Of a stretch of DNA of 17,654 bases, positions 8,226-17,187 are shown in pieces. The notes under the pieces were generated by a model. The model saw nothing but the letters and a program-made list of their open reading frames with translations, did no database searches and was not told where the DNA came from. The position numbers and the translations under genes were made by a program. Source of the stretch: a bacterium (GTDB lineage Bacteria > Hydrothermota > UBA3072 > B12-G15); contig QNDZ01000012.1 in assembly GCA_003646055.1 (NCBI GenBank), forward strand, positions 1-17,654, read 5' to 3'. How positions within the stretch are numbered: position 1 is the stretch's first letter; each line of letters opens with the position of its first letter.

Positions 8226-8277
8226 TACCCTCTATACTATAACCAATATCTATAGCTTTAATGGTGTCACATTGTCA

Positions 8278-8294
8278 AAACCCGGGCTGGGTTT
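8278..8294 (-). terminator. Possible weak terminator at the end of the nine-gene run
   Basis: On the minus strand, AAACCC - AGCCC - GGGTTT forms a 6-bp stem followed by one more T and then GAC. It begins within the TAA stop codon (8293-8295) of the hydrolase-like gene. The stem is short and the T tract poor, so termination may be partial. Its location just before a separate promoter (8198-8225) is what suggests a function. Confidence 0.4.
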
Positions 8295-9282
8295 ATAGGG
8301 GGTTGAGGGAGAAGAGGAGGAAGGAGTTGATGTTGTGTTTTTTCAGGATTTTTATCTCCTCCTTCCACCCTTTACTGTTCTTAAACAGATACACACCAAT
8401 TGCAGGGACTATTGGATATGATTTAAGGGCAATTATTCTTTTTTCAAATAATCTAACATCCCTTGTGTAAATCATGGGGATAACCCCATCCACAACACCC
8501 ATTTTAATCCATTGTGGCCAGTCCTGATAGAACTCACTCCTTGCCCTTTCAGGGTTCTGATATACACATGCCAGAACCGGCAGGTATATTCTTCCCTTCA
8601 GTATCATTAAAACCTGGGCAATCCTCTGGATTTTTATCCTTTTCTCTATTCTTCTGAAGTCTATACCAAGGAATGGAAGTAATGAGTCATTCCTGTCAAT
8701 GTATAGATATCTCTTTATGTATTCATAAACATAAGGCTCATAACTGTAGTATCTACCCGGATACCTGACATAGTCAAGAATGAATCCATGAACATGATAA
8801 TTATTCTGAATAAATACCATGTAATCACGCACCTTCTTCACATACTCATCGACGAATGGTGAAACAAAGTATCCTTCAAGCCCCCTTCTTTTCAATTCTT
8901 CAACACTCATCTCAATGTTTCTTCTTCCCCTTTTATCCACAACAAACCATTCAGGATGGGTTTCTGTTATATGCCCTTTCCCATATGGAAAGTCTGTTTG
9001 TGACCACGCATAGAAGAGATTCACCCATGCCCATACCTGAATGTTATAAGCACCTGCCTTTTCTATTAAAAGTTTCAGGAGGTTTTTGTCTGTTCTTAAT
9101 TCTTCAAACAAAGGGAAGTATGGATTTTTTACAAGGGCTTCCCCCCTTGCATAAACCTGAACAACAACCGCATCAAGGTTGTTCTCAATGCACTTATTTA
9201 TGATAAGGTCTATTGAAGCGGGTGTGGTTATCTCCCATCTTATAACAAATACACCCTGTAAGGAGAGAAGGAGGAGAATCAT
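8293..9282 (-). CDS. GHL10 / YngK-type glycoside hydrolase-like protein
   Basis: A 329-residue protein of the glycosyl-hydrolase-like 10 (DUF187/YngK) family, a TIM-barrel group thought to act on polysaccharides or peptidoglycan-linked glycans. Family features in order: VIRWEITTPASID (13-25, first strand), VQVYARGEAL (41-50), VWAWVNLFYAW (83-93), HPEWFVVD (109-116), the core HGFILDYVRYPG (165-176, D170), and DGVIPMIYT late in the barrel. A hydrophobic start (ILLLLSLQG) suggests a very short signal peptide without a basic front. An in-frame TAG directly precedes the ATG, so no upstream extension is possible. The start overlaps the epimerase stop by 4 nt (ATGA). It is last in the nine-gene run, next to sugar-nucleotide genes. 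The substrate is unknown. Confidence 0.85.
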   Translation of the reverse strand: MILLLLSLQGVFVIRWEITTPASIDLIINKCIENNLDAVVVQVYARGEALVKNPYFPLFEELRTDKNLLKLLIEKAGAYNIQVWAWVNLFYAWSQTDFPYGKGHITETHPEWFVVDKRGRRNIEMSVEELKRRGLEGYFVSPFVDEYVKKVRDYMVFIQNNYHVHGFILDYVRYPGRYYSYEPYVYEYIKRYLYIDRNDSLLPFLGIDFRRIEKRIKIQRIAQVLMILKGRIYLPVLACVYQNPERARSEFYQDWPQWIKMGVVDGVIPMIYTRDVRLFEKRIIALKSYPIVPAIGVYLFKNSKGWKEEIKILKKHNINSFLLFSLNPL

Positions 9283-10193
9283 CTATTTGTCCTGAACCAC
9301 TCCCAGGTTTCCTTTAATCCTCTCTCAAGAGAATATTCTGGTTGCCACCCAAGTTTTTCCCTTGCCCTGTCTGAGTTAAGGCTTGATACCCTGAGTTCTC
9401 CAGGTCTTGCCTCCTTCAATTCTGGCTGGATATAAATCCCTGTGACTTTCTGCACCAGTTCGTACAATTCAGATACACTGGTTTCTATACCTGTACCAAT
9501 GTTCAGGGTCTCCCCATCTCCCCTGTCAATTGAAAGCACATTGGCATTAACAACATCCCTCACATAAACATAATCCCTTAGCATCTGTCCATACCCATAC
9601 AAAACAGGTACCTTTCCATTCATTAAATTTTCCATAAATATGGCAACAACACCTGCCTCACCAGAAGAACTCTGCCGTGGACCATAAACATTGGCATACC
9701 TGAGAATTGTATATCTGAACCCCTTCCACAATGAAAAGATTTTTATGTAGTGCTCTCCTGCAAGCTTTGATGCACCATATGGTGATATAGGGTCAGGTAT
9801 TATCTCCTCGGTGGAACCTGTCCTATCCCCATAGAGTGCACCACCTGTTGAGGAATAAATAATCTTTTCTGTTCCTGATTCAATCATTCCCTTAATAATG
9901 TTGATAGTCCCATTAACATTCACATCAAAATCATAGCCAGGATTTTCAAGGGACTTTCTCACATCAATATGTGCAGCCAGATGAAAAACAACATGTGGTT
10001 TAAACCCTTTAAAAACATCTATCAATCCTTTATCCCTGATGTCCATTTGAACAATCTCAACATTCTCAGGCAGGTTCTCAGGATTCCCGTTGGAAAGATT
10101 GTCAATAACAAGTATCTCAAATCCCCTGTTTTTCAGTTCATGCACAAGGTTTGAACCTATGAATCCAGCACCACCAGTAACAACAGCCTTCAC
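9279..10193 (-). CDS. NAD-dependent UDP-sugar epimerase, GalE/WbpP-like
   Basis: A 304-residue extended short-chain dehydrogenase that probably interconverts UDP-hexoses at C4 (UDP-Glc/UDP-Gal or the N-acetyl forms). An NAD-binding GGAGFIG lies at 7-13 and HLAAHIDV at 71-78. The active site appears as the SST region (114-116) and Y139-x3-K143 (SPYGASK), and the C-terminal half has LRYANVYGPRQ and RDYVYVRDV. Length is near the short bacterial/archaeal GalE type. It starts at GTG (10191-10193), overlapping the dehydrogenase stop as GTGA, and ends in ATGA with the next gene, so it is translationally coupled on both sides. The family is clear; whether it uses N-acetylated sugars cannot be told from sequence alone, though the neighbours favour that. 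Confidence 0.9.
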   Translation of the reverse strand: MKAVVTGGAGFIGSNLVHELKNRGFEILVIDNLSNGNPENLPENVEIVQMDIRDKGLIDVFKGFKPHVVFHLAAHIDVRKSLENPGYDFDVNVNGTINIIKGMIESGTEKIIYSSTGGALYGDRTGSTEEIIPDPISPYGASKLAGEHYIKIFSLWKGFRYTILRYANVYGPRQSSSGEAGVVAIFMENLMNGKVPVLYGYGQMLRDYVYVRDVVNANVLSIDRGDGETLNIGTGIETSVSELYELVQKVTGIYIQPELKEARPGELRVSSLNSDRAREKLGWQPEYSLERGLKETWEWFRTNR

Positions 10194-11500
10194 TTCCTCA
10201 ATCCCAGTTTAAACAGGTTCTTTGCCCTTATATTCTTTGTTGCATTCCTCGTATCAAGCACAATCCTTGAATTCTTAACAATCCACCTGTAATCATAATC
10301 CCTGTGTGCAGCTGTGATGAGCACAACATCTATTCCCTTGAGGAGTTGCTTTGTCAGTTTTTTTGAATCAAAATTTTTCCCGTCAACGGAAACGGAAGGT
10401 ACATAGGGGTCGTTGTAGACAAGTTTCTTAACACGGTACATAAGCAAACTCATAATCTTTAATGCTGGAGAGTTCCTTGTATCGGATATATTCTCCTTGA
10501 ATGACACACCAAGAATCAAAACCCTTGCATTTTTCAAAACAATACCATTCTTATTCAATACATCCTGGAGTTTCTGTATCACATGGTAAGGCATATCCTC
10601 ATTAACCTTTGCAGCAAGTTCTATAAAACTTGTGTGGAAGTCATACTCCCTTGCCTTCCATGAAAGGTAGTACGGGTCTATGGGAATACAGTGGCCTCCC
10701 AGACCAGGACCAGGGTAAAAAGGCATAAACCCGAATGGTTTTGTGCTTGCTGCCTCAATAACCTCCCACATATCCACACCACCCATCCTTTCACAGAGAA
10801 GGGCAAGTTCATTAACAAGTGCAATATTCACATTCCTGAAGATGTTCTCAAGGAGCTTTGTCATCTCAGCAACCCTGGGGTTTGAAACAGGAACAACCCT
10901 GTCAACTATCTGAGAATAAAGTAGTGCAGTCAATTTTGTGCATTTTTTTGTATAACCTCCAACAACAGCAGGGATTGTTCTTGGAGGGAATTTTTTGTTA
11001 CCAGGGTCAACCCTTTCAGGTGCAAAGGCAAGATAAAAATCCTTCCCTGCCCTGAGCCCTGACTTTTTTTCCAGAATGGGCAATACAACCTTCTCAGTGG
11101 TTTCAGGATAGGTTGTGCTCTTCAGGATAACTATCTGCTCCTTTTTTAGAACCTCTCCAATTCTCTCTGAGGCATCTATAACATATTTCAGGTCAGGGTC
11201 TTTTGTAGTGGTGAACGGTGTTGGAACACATATGTTTATTGCATCTGCATCCTTCAATTTTGAATATTCTGTTGTTAATATGAACTTTCCATTCTTAACA
11301 AATGGCTTAATTTCATCATCCTGCACATCATCAATGTAACTTTTCCCCTTTTTAAGGAGATTCACCCTTTCCTTGCTTATGTCAAGCCCTATAACAACAA
11401 ACCCCTCCTTCAAAAAACTAACAGCAAGGGGGAGACCAACATAACCCAGTCCAACAATCCCTATTTTTGCCTTCTTACTCCTTATCTTCTCCTCAAGCAT
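10190..11500 (-). CDS. UDP-N-acetyl-hexosamine 6-dehydrogenase (WbpA/WecC-type)
   Basis: A 436-residue nucleotide-sugar dehydrogenase that oxidises C6 of a UDP-sugar to the uronic acid with two NAD+. The N-terminal Rossmann motif is GIVGLGYVGLP (14-24), with CVPTP at 91-95. Catalytic features are STTYPETTE (128-136), E162 in APERV, K215 in MTKLLEN, and C271 in GPGLGGHCIPIDP. The PGPGLGGHCIPIDPYYLSWKA stretch and the length resemble WbpA-type UDP-GlcNAc dehydrogenases more than UDP-glucose dehydrogenases. The start is ATG 8 nt after AGGAGG (11509-11514). It overlaps the previous gene by 8 nt and the epimerase by 4 nt. The product could feed a di-N-acetylated uronic acid pathway with the nearby acetyltransferase domain. 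Confidence 0.92.
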   Translation of the reverse strand: MLEEKIRSKKAKIGIVGLGYVGLPLAVSFLKEGFVVIGLDISKERVNLLKKGKSYIDDVQDDEIKPFVKNGKFILTTEYSKLKDADAINICVPTPFTTTKDPDLKYVIDASERIGEVLKKEQIVILKSTTYPETTEKVVLPILEKKSGLRAGKDFYLAFAPERVDPGNKKFPPRTIPAVVGGYTKKCTKLTALLYSQIVDRVVPVSNPRVAEMTKLLENIFRNVNIALVNELALLCERMGGVDMWEVIEAASTKPFGFMPFYPGPGLGGHCIPIDPYYLSWKAREYDFHTSFIELAAKVNEDMPYHVIQKLQDVLNKNGIVLKNARVLILGVSFKENISDTRNSPALKIMSLLMYRVKKLVYNDPYVPSVSVDGKNFDSKKLTKQLLKGIDVVLITAAHRDYDYRWIVKNSRIVLDTRNATKNIRAKNLFKLGLRK

Positions 11501-12878
11501 CCTTCATACCTCCTTTTATTATTCCTTCCTCAATAAGGATTTTCCTCACGTACTCAATTGCCTCTTCCTTTGTTTTAACATATCCATCCTCATAGGCAGA
11601 CTGAACCCTTGCAAGTAAATGCCCTATGAATGGTCCAGGTTCAAGTCCAAATTCTTTTATTATGTCCCTTCCATACAAAATCTTTTTTATCTCCCTCTTT
11701 GAGGTGAAGTAGTAGGATAGCACCTCCTCACCAGCCTTCACAACCCTTTCCACCTCTACCCCACCAGAAGCCATACTATCAGCATATGAAAAAATTGCAA
11801 GACCCATAACGTCTTCTCCAAGTTTGAATATCATTCTCCTCTTTGCCCTTTCAGTAATTTCAGGCTGTGATGAGAGCAGGTGCAACCACATATGGTTTTT
11901 TATCATCCTTGAAACATACTCAATCTCCTTCTTTGAAAATCTCAATGACTTACCAACATCATAAAACCACTGTGCTCCCAGTTCGTCATGCCCATAAAAA
12001 TGAACATTTCCATCCTCATCCTCTGAAAAGGTCTCAGGCTTCTTTATATCATGTAGGAGTGTGAATATTTTTAAAAGATACCCTTTATTCCTGATATACT
12101 CATCAATCTTCTTCCAGAATCCCTCAAAAGGTGACTTTTCCTTTATACATTTCTCCAAAAACTTAAGGGAAAGGATACTGTGCTCCAGCAGATTGACACT
12201 TGTGTGCCTTCCACCTCCTATCCTCTCCATCTCCATGAATCCAGGGAATAATGCATCAAAAACCTCGGGAACAATGTAATCCCCTGTATTATCACTGGAG
12301 AAAAAGAGCACAAGTTCCTGATGTATTCTCTCCCCGGCACTCTTTCTTATTTTCTTAGCATGAACCTTGAAAAGCCTCATTGTTTCCCCTTCTATCTCAA
12401 ACCCAAGTTCAGAGGATATTCTCAATCCTCTCAATATCCTTATTGGGTCTGAAATGATGTTACCCTCTCCGTTCACCCTCAATGTGTTATTTTCAAGGTC
12501 CTTAATCCCATTCATTGGATCAAAAAAACTGCCTGTATTCAGGTGGTATGCCATGCTGTTGATGGTAAAATCCCTCCTTTTCAGATCTTCCTCAATGGGA
12601 ACATCTATACCAAGAACATCAATGAATCCATCTTTAAAAACAACCCTCCATTCATCCAGTTCCTTCTTCAAAGGTATAACCTTTCCAAGTTTTTCTGCAA
12701 AGGCCTTACCATCTCCCTCAACAACAATGTCAAGGTCAACAGGACTTTTACCAAGCAAAAAATCCCTGATGGTTCCACCAACAATGTATATTGAGAATTC
12801 CTTTTTATATGGAATTACCCTCCTGACAAGTGGATGAGAAAGAAGTTTTCTTTCAAGATACGGCTTCAACCCTGCCAT
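11493..12878 (-). CDS. CCA-adding / poly(A) polymerase-type tRNA nucleotidyltransferase with HD domain
   Basis: A 461-residue class II nucleotidyltransferase of the PcnB/Cca superfamily, which adds or repairs the tRNA 3' CCA (or adds A tails). The head domain has [11 protein letters not shown] (33-43), the metal-binding DLD (48-50), [11 protein letters not shown] (101-111) and [10 protein letters not shown] (144-153). A C-terminal HD domain is indicated by H233, HD at 276-277 (TLLHDIKKP), and H297 with GHDELGA. CCA and poly(A) activities cannot be told apart from sequence alone. The ATG overlaps the end of the fusion gene by 26 nt, and its AAAGG lies directly against the start. A TTG three codons in (12867-12869), 9 nt from that AAAGG, is an alternative start. 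The next gene begins within its last codons. Confidence 0.9.
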   Translation of the reverse strand: MAGLKPYLERKLLSHPLVRRVIPYKKEFSIYIVGGTIRDFLLGKSPVDLDIVVEGDGKAFAEKLGKVIPLKKELDEWRVVFKDGFIDVLGIDVPIEEDLKRRDFTINSMAYHLNTGSFFDPMNGIKDLENNTLRVNGEGNIISDPIRILRGLRISSELGFEIEGETMRLFKVHAKKIRKSAGERIHQELVLFFSSDNTGDYIVPEVFDALFPGFMEMERIGGGRHTSVNLLEHSILSLKFLEKCIKEKSPFEGFWKKIDEYIRNKGYLLKIFTLLHDIKKPETFSEDEDGNVHFYGHDELGAQWFYDVGKSLRFSKKEIEYVSRMIKNHMWLHLLSSQPEITERAKRRMIFKLGEDVMGLAIFSYADSMASGGVEVERVVKAGEEVLSYYFTSKREIKKILYGRDIIKEFGLEPGPFIGHLLARVQSAYEDGYVKTKEEAIEYVRKILIEEGIIKGGMKDA

Positions 12879-14868
12879 CCTTTATTCTGTATTCCCTTCC
12901 ACAGCCAGAACAAACTGCCTTTTTATTATCAAATTCAAGTTTTCTTCCACATATACATATCCACCCTGTGTGTCTGGCAGGATTTCCACGTACAATGGCA
13001 AAATCAGGAACATCCCTGGTAACAACACTCCCTGCACCTATCATGGACCACTTACCAATGGTTACACCTGGAAGTATGGTTGCATTGGCACCTATGGTTG
13101 CTCCCCTTTTAACAAGGGTTGGTATCCACTTACCCCCCTTTGGGAATGGTGCCCTGGGATTTATGTCGTTTGTAAATGTCGCTTCTGGTCCCACAAAAAC
13201 ATCGTCCTCAATGGTCACCTTTGAAAAAACATTCACCCCATTCTCAAGTTTTACTCCATTCCCTATCACCGCATCCCTGCCAACAAAACAGTTCTGACCA
13301 ATGACACAGTTCTCTCCTACTTTCCCCATTATGTGTGAAAAATGCCAGATTTTTGTTCCCTTCCCTACCTCTGCGTATCTCTCCACGATTGCGGTCCTGT
13401 GTTTGTAATAATCCCTCTTCAGAAAGTAATAAATTGAAAATCCTGCAAAGAAGAGGAAAAGCCATGCAAAGAGATCGCCAATCCTTGCATAAATTGTCAT
13501 TGTCTCAATCCCATGAACCTGAACAGGCACAATCTTCCTTGTGAAGATGTGTGTCTCTTTTCTTATCCTGCCGTGCGGGTCAATAAACCCGCTGACTCCA
13601 GAATTTGCACACCTTATAACAGGCCTTTTGTATTCAATTGCCCTGAATATGGACATCTCAAAGTGCTGGAATGGTCCTGATGTCCTGCCAAACCATGAGT
13701 CCTCTGTGATGTTAACTATGAAGTTTGCCCCATTCCTGACATATCTTCTCACAACCCTCGGGAAAATCTCCTCATAGCATATTGGGGTTGAAAAACCCAG
13801 GCCTTTTATGTTAAAAACATGATATTCTTTACCAGGTATGAAATCTCCCTGGCCGAAGTCTATATTGTTCAATGAAGGGATAACATCGTTGAATGGAAGC
13901 CTCTCAACAAAAGGAACAAGGTAAATCTTCCTGTAAACCCCCCTTATGTACCCGTTGAATAAAAAGACAGATGAGTTGTGGGGTCTTCTTCTCCCGGCAT
14001 GGTACCGTAGTTCCTGGGTTCCAACAACAAGGCCAGCATTCAATGTATCCGAAAGTTTAATAAACCTTTCCCTGCACCAGGAGGAGGAGAGCATAAGGCA
14101 TGGAGATGCAGATTCAGGAAGAATGTAAAGGTCTGAACCAGGAAACTGTAGAAGCATATCCTCTATCAAACTGAGCCTCTTTTCAACCCCACCAGAACGC
14201 TTTATCTCAGGGTCAACATTGGGTTGAAGTATGCATACATCCAGACTCCCCTTCTCCCTCAAAGGGATTCTTAAATCAATAAAGGAATAAACAAGTGCAA
14301 AAAGGAAAAGACCAATTAGAAAATAGAAGTACTGTTTTTTTCTTCTCTTTATAAAAAGATAAAGAAAGAGGTTGAAATAGAGTACCCATAGTGTAACAAG
14401 GGGAATGCCACCAAGGTCAGCAAACTGGAACATAAAATAGAGCCGTGATTGTGAATAGGCAATACTGCCCCAGGGAAAACCAAAACTTGGGGAAAGCGAC
14501 CTGAAAAATTCTAAACCAGCAAAGACAAGTGGCCACAGGTACAACCACCAACCCCGTTGTTCCATTTTAAAGAAAAGGTATAAAGAAACAGCATAATATA
14601 ATGAAATGTATGCAATTAAGAGGATAAACCCAAGTACTACCCATGGTCTTGCATCACCAACATCTGACAGTGGAATCCAGTAAAGGAGAAGGATGTAGAA
14701 AACTGCACCTGCGATATATCCAAGAACAAAGGGTCTCCTTGAACCAGAAATCCCGAAGAAAATCAGGGTGAACCCAATCCATGCTGGAATAGCAAGTGAG
14801 AATGGTGCAAATGATATGGCAAGCAGGATACTCCCGAAGGATATAAGAAGAAGTCTCTTCTTATTCAA
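12853..14868 (-). CDS. lnt: Fusion: apolipoprotein N-acyltransferase + WbpD/WlbB-type sugar N-acetyltransferase
   Basis: One 671-residue reading frame with two complete enzymes. Residues 1-486 are Lnt, which adds the third acyl chain to lipoproteins at the inner membrane. It has about seven hydrophobic segments before residue 200, then a nitrilase-like domain with the triad E252 (LPESASP), K314 (YRKIYLVPF) and C364 (TPICYEE). ITEDSWFG and [11 protein letters not shown] follow, and a last membrane segment lies at 464-484. Residues 487-671 are a left-handed beta-helix acetyltransferase ([42 protein letters not shown]) matching WbpD/WlbB. It ends in a four-Cys zinc-ribbon-like tail (C638, C640, C653, C656). 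Lnt ends in the cytoplasm, so the second domain would face UDP-sugars. The start is TTG, overlapping the previous stop as TTGA, with AAGGA about 4 nt upstream. No stop or frameshift is visible at the junction. Confidence 0.9.
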   Translation of the reverse strand: MNKKRLLLISFGSILLAISFAPFSLAIPAWIGFTLIFFGISGSRRPFVLGYIAGAVFYILLLYWIPLSDVGDARPWVVLGFILLIAYISLYYAVSLYLFFKMEQRGWWLYLWPLVFAGLEFFRSLSPSFGFPWGSIAYSQSRLYFMFQFADLGGIPLVTLWVLYFNLFLYLFIKRRKKQYFYFLIGLFLFALVYSFIDLRIPLREKGSLDVCILQPNVDPEIKRSGGVEKRLSLIEDMLLQFPGSDLYILPESASPCLMLSSSWCRERFIKLSDTLNAGLVVGTQELRYHAGRRRPHNSSVFLFNGYIRGVYRKIYLVPFVERLPFNDVIPSLNNIDFGQGDFIPGKEYHVFNIKGLGFSTPICYEEIFPRVVRRYVRNGANFIVNITEDSWFGRTSGPFQHFEMSIFRAIEYKRPVIRCANSGVSGFIDPHGRIRKETHIFTRKIVPVQVHGIETMTIYARIGDLFAWLFLFFAGFSIYYFLKRDYYKHRTAIVERYAEVGKGTKIWHFSHIMGKVGENCVIGQNCFVGRDAVIGNGVKLENGVNVFSKVTIEDDVFVGPEATFTNDINPRAPFPKGGKWIPTLVKRGATIGANATILPGVTIGKWSMIGAGSVVTRDVPDFAIVRGNPARHTGWICICGRKLEFDNKKAVCSGCGREYRIKDGRVEAVS

Positions 14869-15857
14869 GGTATCCTTTCCTCCGCACCTGTTTCAAAAGA
14901 CCTGTATGATGCAAGGATTATTTTCAGAATGTAGTTGGCATCCTCATGGGTATAAAGTTGCTGGGCTCTGCCCCTCTTGATATCCCTGAAGTGCTCAAGC
15001 ATGAATTTATATGAGTTCATGAATGGATGTTTGATTGGTTCCCTTGGTGTAAGGTCAAGTATCTCACCCTGGTATAGTTTTTCTATTTTCATTGGGTTCA
15101 TTATTGCAGTTCCCCTGTTTCCATAAACATTGAAGTATGTAAAATCCTTTTCAAAGAGGATTGTCCAGCTCACCTCAAAGGTTCCAAAGGTCCCATCTTC
15201 AAACTTCATGAGGACAATACCTGAATCCTCAACCTCATCATCCCTGTGAAGCGAGGCAAAAACTGTGGAGACCTTCTTCTGGAGCGCCCATATCATATAA
15301 TCCAGCACATAGGTTCCCAGGGTCATAATTGCACCACCACCAGATTCACTCTTCCTGCTCCTCCATGATTGCACCTTCTTTTTCAAACTTTTAAGCCATC
15401 CAGCCTTTGAGTAGATAACATTCCCTATTTCGCCTGAGGTTATTGTTCTATGCAATACCCTTGCATCAGGTCTGAATCTTCCATTCATTGCAGGGAAAAG
15501 TATCTTCTTATTCTTTGAAACGGAGGACTTGATTTCTTCAATCTCATTCTCTCTCAAACAGAGTGGAAGTTCACATATCACATCCCTCCCATAATCAAGT
15601 GCACCCATGAGCATGGGAAAGTGAAGATAATTTGGGGTGGCAATCACAACTGTATCAATATCTGCATTCCTTAAAAAATCTTCATAATCATCAAAAATAT
15701 GGCTGATGCCATACTTCCTGGCAACTGCTTCTGCTTTTTGATAGTCCACATCACAAACAGCAATAACATTGAAGTCCTCTATCTCTTGAAGGCTGGGAAG
15801 ATAGGCTACCTGTGAAATGGCACCAATACCGGCAATACCAACCTTTATCTTTTCCAT
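14865..15857 (-). CDS. Gfo/Idh/MocA-family oxidoreductase-like protein with substituted active site
   Basis: A 330-residue protein with the two-domain Gfo/Idh/MocA layout. The N-terminal Rossmann motif GIAGIGAIS (7-15) and ATPNYLH (73-79) are intact, followed by the C-terminal sheet domain. The family's catalytic E-K-P appears as E96-L97-P98. The later GGGA-x-x-D-x-G-x-x-H segment appears as [14 protein letters not shown] (173-186), with T179 and Y183 where Asp and His are usual. Normal members oxidise or reduce sugar rings with NAD(P); the WbpB/WlbA members make the 3-keto uronic acid. Here binding may persist while normal chemistry is doubtful. Start: ATG 4 nt after AGGAGG (15862-15867), overlapping purN by 13 nt. 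Fold assignment is strong; activity is unknown. Confidence 0.88.
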   Translation of the reverse strand: MEKIKVGIAGIGAISQVAYLPSLQEIEDFNVIAVCDVDYQKAEAVARKYGISHIFDDYEDFLRNADIDTVVIATPNYLHFPMLMGALDYGRDVICELPLCLRENEIEEIKSSVSKNKKILFPAMNGRFRPDARVLHRTITSGEIGNVIYSKAGWLKSLKKKVQSWRSRKSESGGGAIMTLGTYVLDYMIWALQKKVSTVFASLHRDDEVEDSGIVLMKFEDGTFGTFEVSWTILFEKDFTYFNVYGNRGTAIMNPMKIEKLYQGEILDLTPREPIKHPFMNSYKFMLEHFRDIKRGRAQQLYTHEDANYILKIILASYRSFETGAEERIP

Positions 15858-16471
15858 GCTTCCTCCTTTATAAACACCTTTCTCCCTTTTATTTCAAGTT
15901 TACCCTGTGCAAACAACTGTATTGCCTCAGGATAAATCCTGTGTTCCTCCTTCAGAATTCTTTCAGCAAGGGATTCAGGGGTATCATTCTGAAAAACCGG
16001 GACAACCGCCTGGAGTATTACGGGTCCTCCATCAACACTCTCATCAACAAAATGTACAGTACACCCACTGAATCTAACACCATAATCAATTGCCTGTTTC
16101 TGGGCTTCCAGTCCAGGGAAGGACGGAAGGAGTGAGGGGTGGATGTTCATAATTCTTCCCCTAAACTCCTTCAAAAGCCCGGACTTTACTATACGCATAA
16201 AACCTGCAAGACATACAAGGTCAACATTTCTGCTCTTCAAGTGTTCAATATACCGCCTCTCCCCTTCTCCCTTCAACACAACCTTACCAGGGGATGGATC
16301 AATATACACGGCCTCAACACCAAGACTATGTGCCTTTGCAAGCGCAGGGGCATCCGGGTTGTCTGAAATAACAGTAACCACTTCACCATCAATCTTCCCC
16401 TCATTGCATGCCCTTATTATTGAAACCATGTTGCTACCCCTACCAGAAACAAGGATACCTATTTTTACCAT
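15845..16471 (-). CDS. purN: Phosphoribosylglycinamide formyltransferase
   Basis: Transfers a formyl group from 10-formyl-tetrahydrofolate to GAR in purine synthesis, in the cytoplasm. The 208-residue length is normal. Counted from the ATG, the family motifs are VSGRGSN (8-14), the catalytic N109 and H111 in MNIHPSLLPSFPG, and D147 in HFVDESVDGGP. The ATG at 16469-16471 lies 5 nt after GAGGGG (16477-16482). A GTG two codons earlier (16475-16477) would overlap the ABC gene stop as GTGA but sits against the ribosome site, so I prefer the ATG. No other pur gene is nearby; it is embedded in a run of envelope and sugar genes and its last 13 nt overlap the next start. Confidence 0.96.
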   Translation of the reverse strand: MVKIGILVSGRGSNMVSIIRACNEGKIDGEVVTVISDNPDAPALAKAHSLGVEAVYIDPSPGKVVLKGEGERRYIEHLKSRNVDLVCLAGFMRIVKSGLLKEFRGRIMNIHPSLLPSFPGLEAQKQAIDYGVRFSGCTVHFVDESVDGGPVILQAVVPVFQNDTPESLAERILKEEHRIYPEAIQLFAQGKLEIKGRKVFIKEEAWKR

Positions 16472-16473
16472 AC

Positions 16474-17187
16474 TCACCCCTCAGTGAATGAAAAGTAGAG
16501 TTCTTCAACATCAGAAAATCCCTTTTCTGAAATCCTCTCAATCTCCACAACACCTGCAATCTTTCCACGATTTATTAAGCAAATTCGGTCGGATATCTCT
16601 TCAGCAAGTGAAAGCGTATGAGTGGACATGACCACTGTATTACCCCTTTCAACCTTCTCCCTGAGAACCTGCTTCACAATCCTTGCAGCCTTCGGGTCAA
16701 GCCCAACCATGGGTTCATCAATAATCAATATCTCAGGGTCATGAATAAGTGCCTGTACAAATAAAATCCTTTGCCTCATACCATGTGAGTATCCAGATGC
16801 AGGTGTATCCACCCAATCGCCTATTTCAAACCTCTCCCTGAGTTCCTCAAACCTATGCTGCAGGGTCTTTCTATCAAGGCCAAACAAACCACCTACAAAG
16901 TAAACAAACTCCCTTCCTGATAGTTCAGGGTAAATAAAAGGTTCATCAGGGATATAACCTATGCGGGATTTGACCGCCTCAGGGTCTTCAAAATTCTTCA
17001 ATCCATCCACGATTATCTCTCCACCATCTGGCTTGAGTAGTCCTGCCATGAGTTTCATTGTTGTTGTTTTCCCAGCACCATTGGGCCCAAGCAATGTGAA
17101 CAATTCACCCTGAAGTATCTCAAAGGACACCCCATCAAGTGCAACTTTCTTTCCATACCTTTTAACTACATTTTTAAATTTAATCAT
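16474..17187 (-). CDS. ABC transporter ATP-binding protein (ABC-2 type)
   Basis: A 238-residue ATPase subunit (237 codons plus stop from the ATG) of an ABC exporter of the ABC-2/CcmA kind. Walker A GPNGAGKT lies at 34-41, a Q-loop variant in GYIPDEPFIYPELSG, the signature YSHGMRQR at 133-140, Walker B ILIIDEP at 153-159, and the switch H190 in STHTL. The PDEP form of the Q-loop region is common in ABC-2 members that move drugs, lipids or polysaccharides. The chosen ATG (17185-17187) fits the usual MIKFKNVVKRYG start and overlaps the previous stop by 8 nt. TTG at 17202 would add five residues. No permease is in the window, so the cargo is unknown. Confidence 0.92.
   Translation of the reverse strand: MIKFKNVVKRYGKKVALDGVSFEILQGELFTLLGPNGAGKTTTMKLMAGLLKPDGGEIIVDGLKNFEDPEAVKSRIGYIPDEPFIYPELSGREFVYFVGGLFGLDRKTLQHRFEELRERFEIGDWVDTPASGYSHGMRQRILFVQALIHDPEILIIDEPMVGLDPKAARIVKQVLREKVERGNTVVMSTHTLSLAEEISDRICLINRGKIAGVVEIERISEKGFSDVEELYFSFTEG

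Noticed and set aside
8226..8292. A small gene or RNA in the gap between the hydrolase-like gene and the propeller gene promoter
   Set aside because: I see no start with a ribosome site, no strong fold other than the weak hairpin at 8278-8294, and only A+T-rich sequence.
13390..13430. Two genes wrongly joined by a sequencing frameshift at the Lnt-acetyltransferase junction, or an internal start there
   Set aside because: Both parts are in the same frame with no stop between them. The nearest internal start (GTG at residue 495, with CAGGA upstream) would cut off the first strand of the second domain. A true fusion is the simpler reading, though it was not tested.
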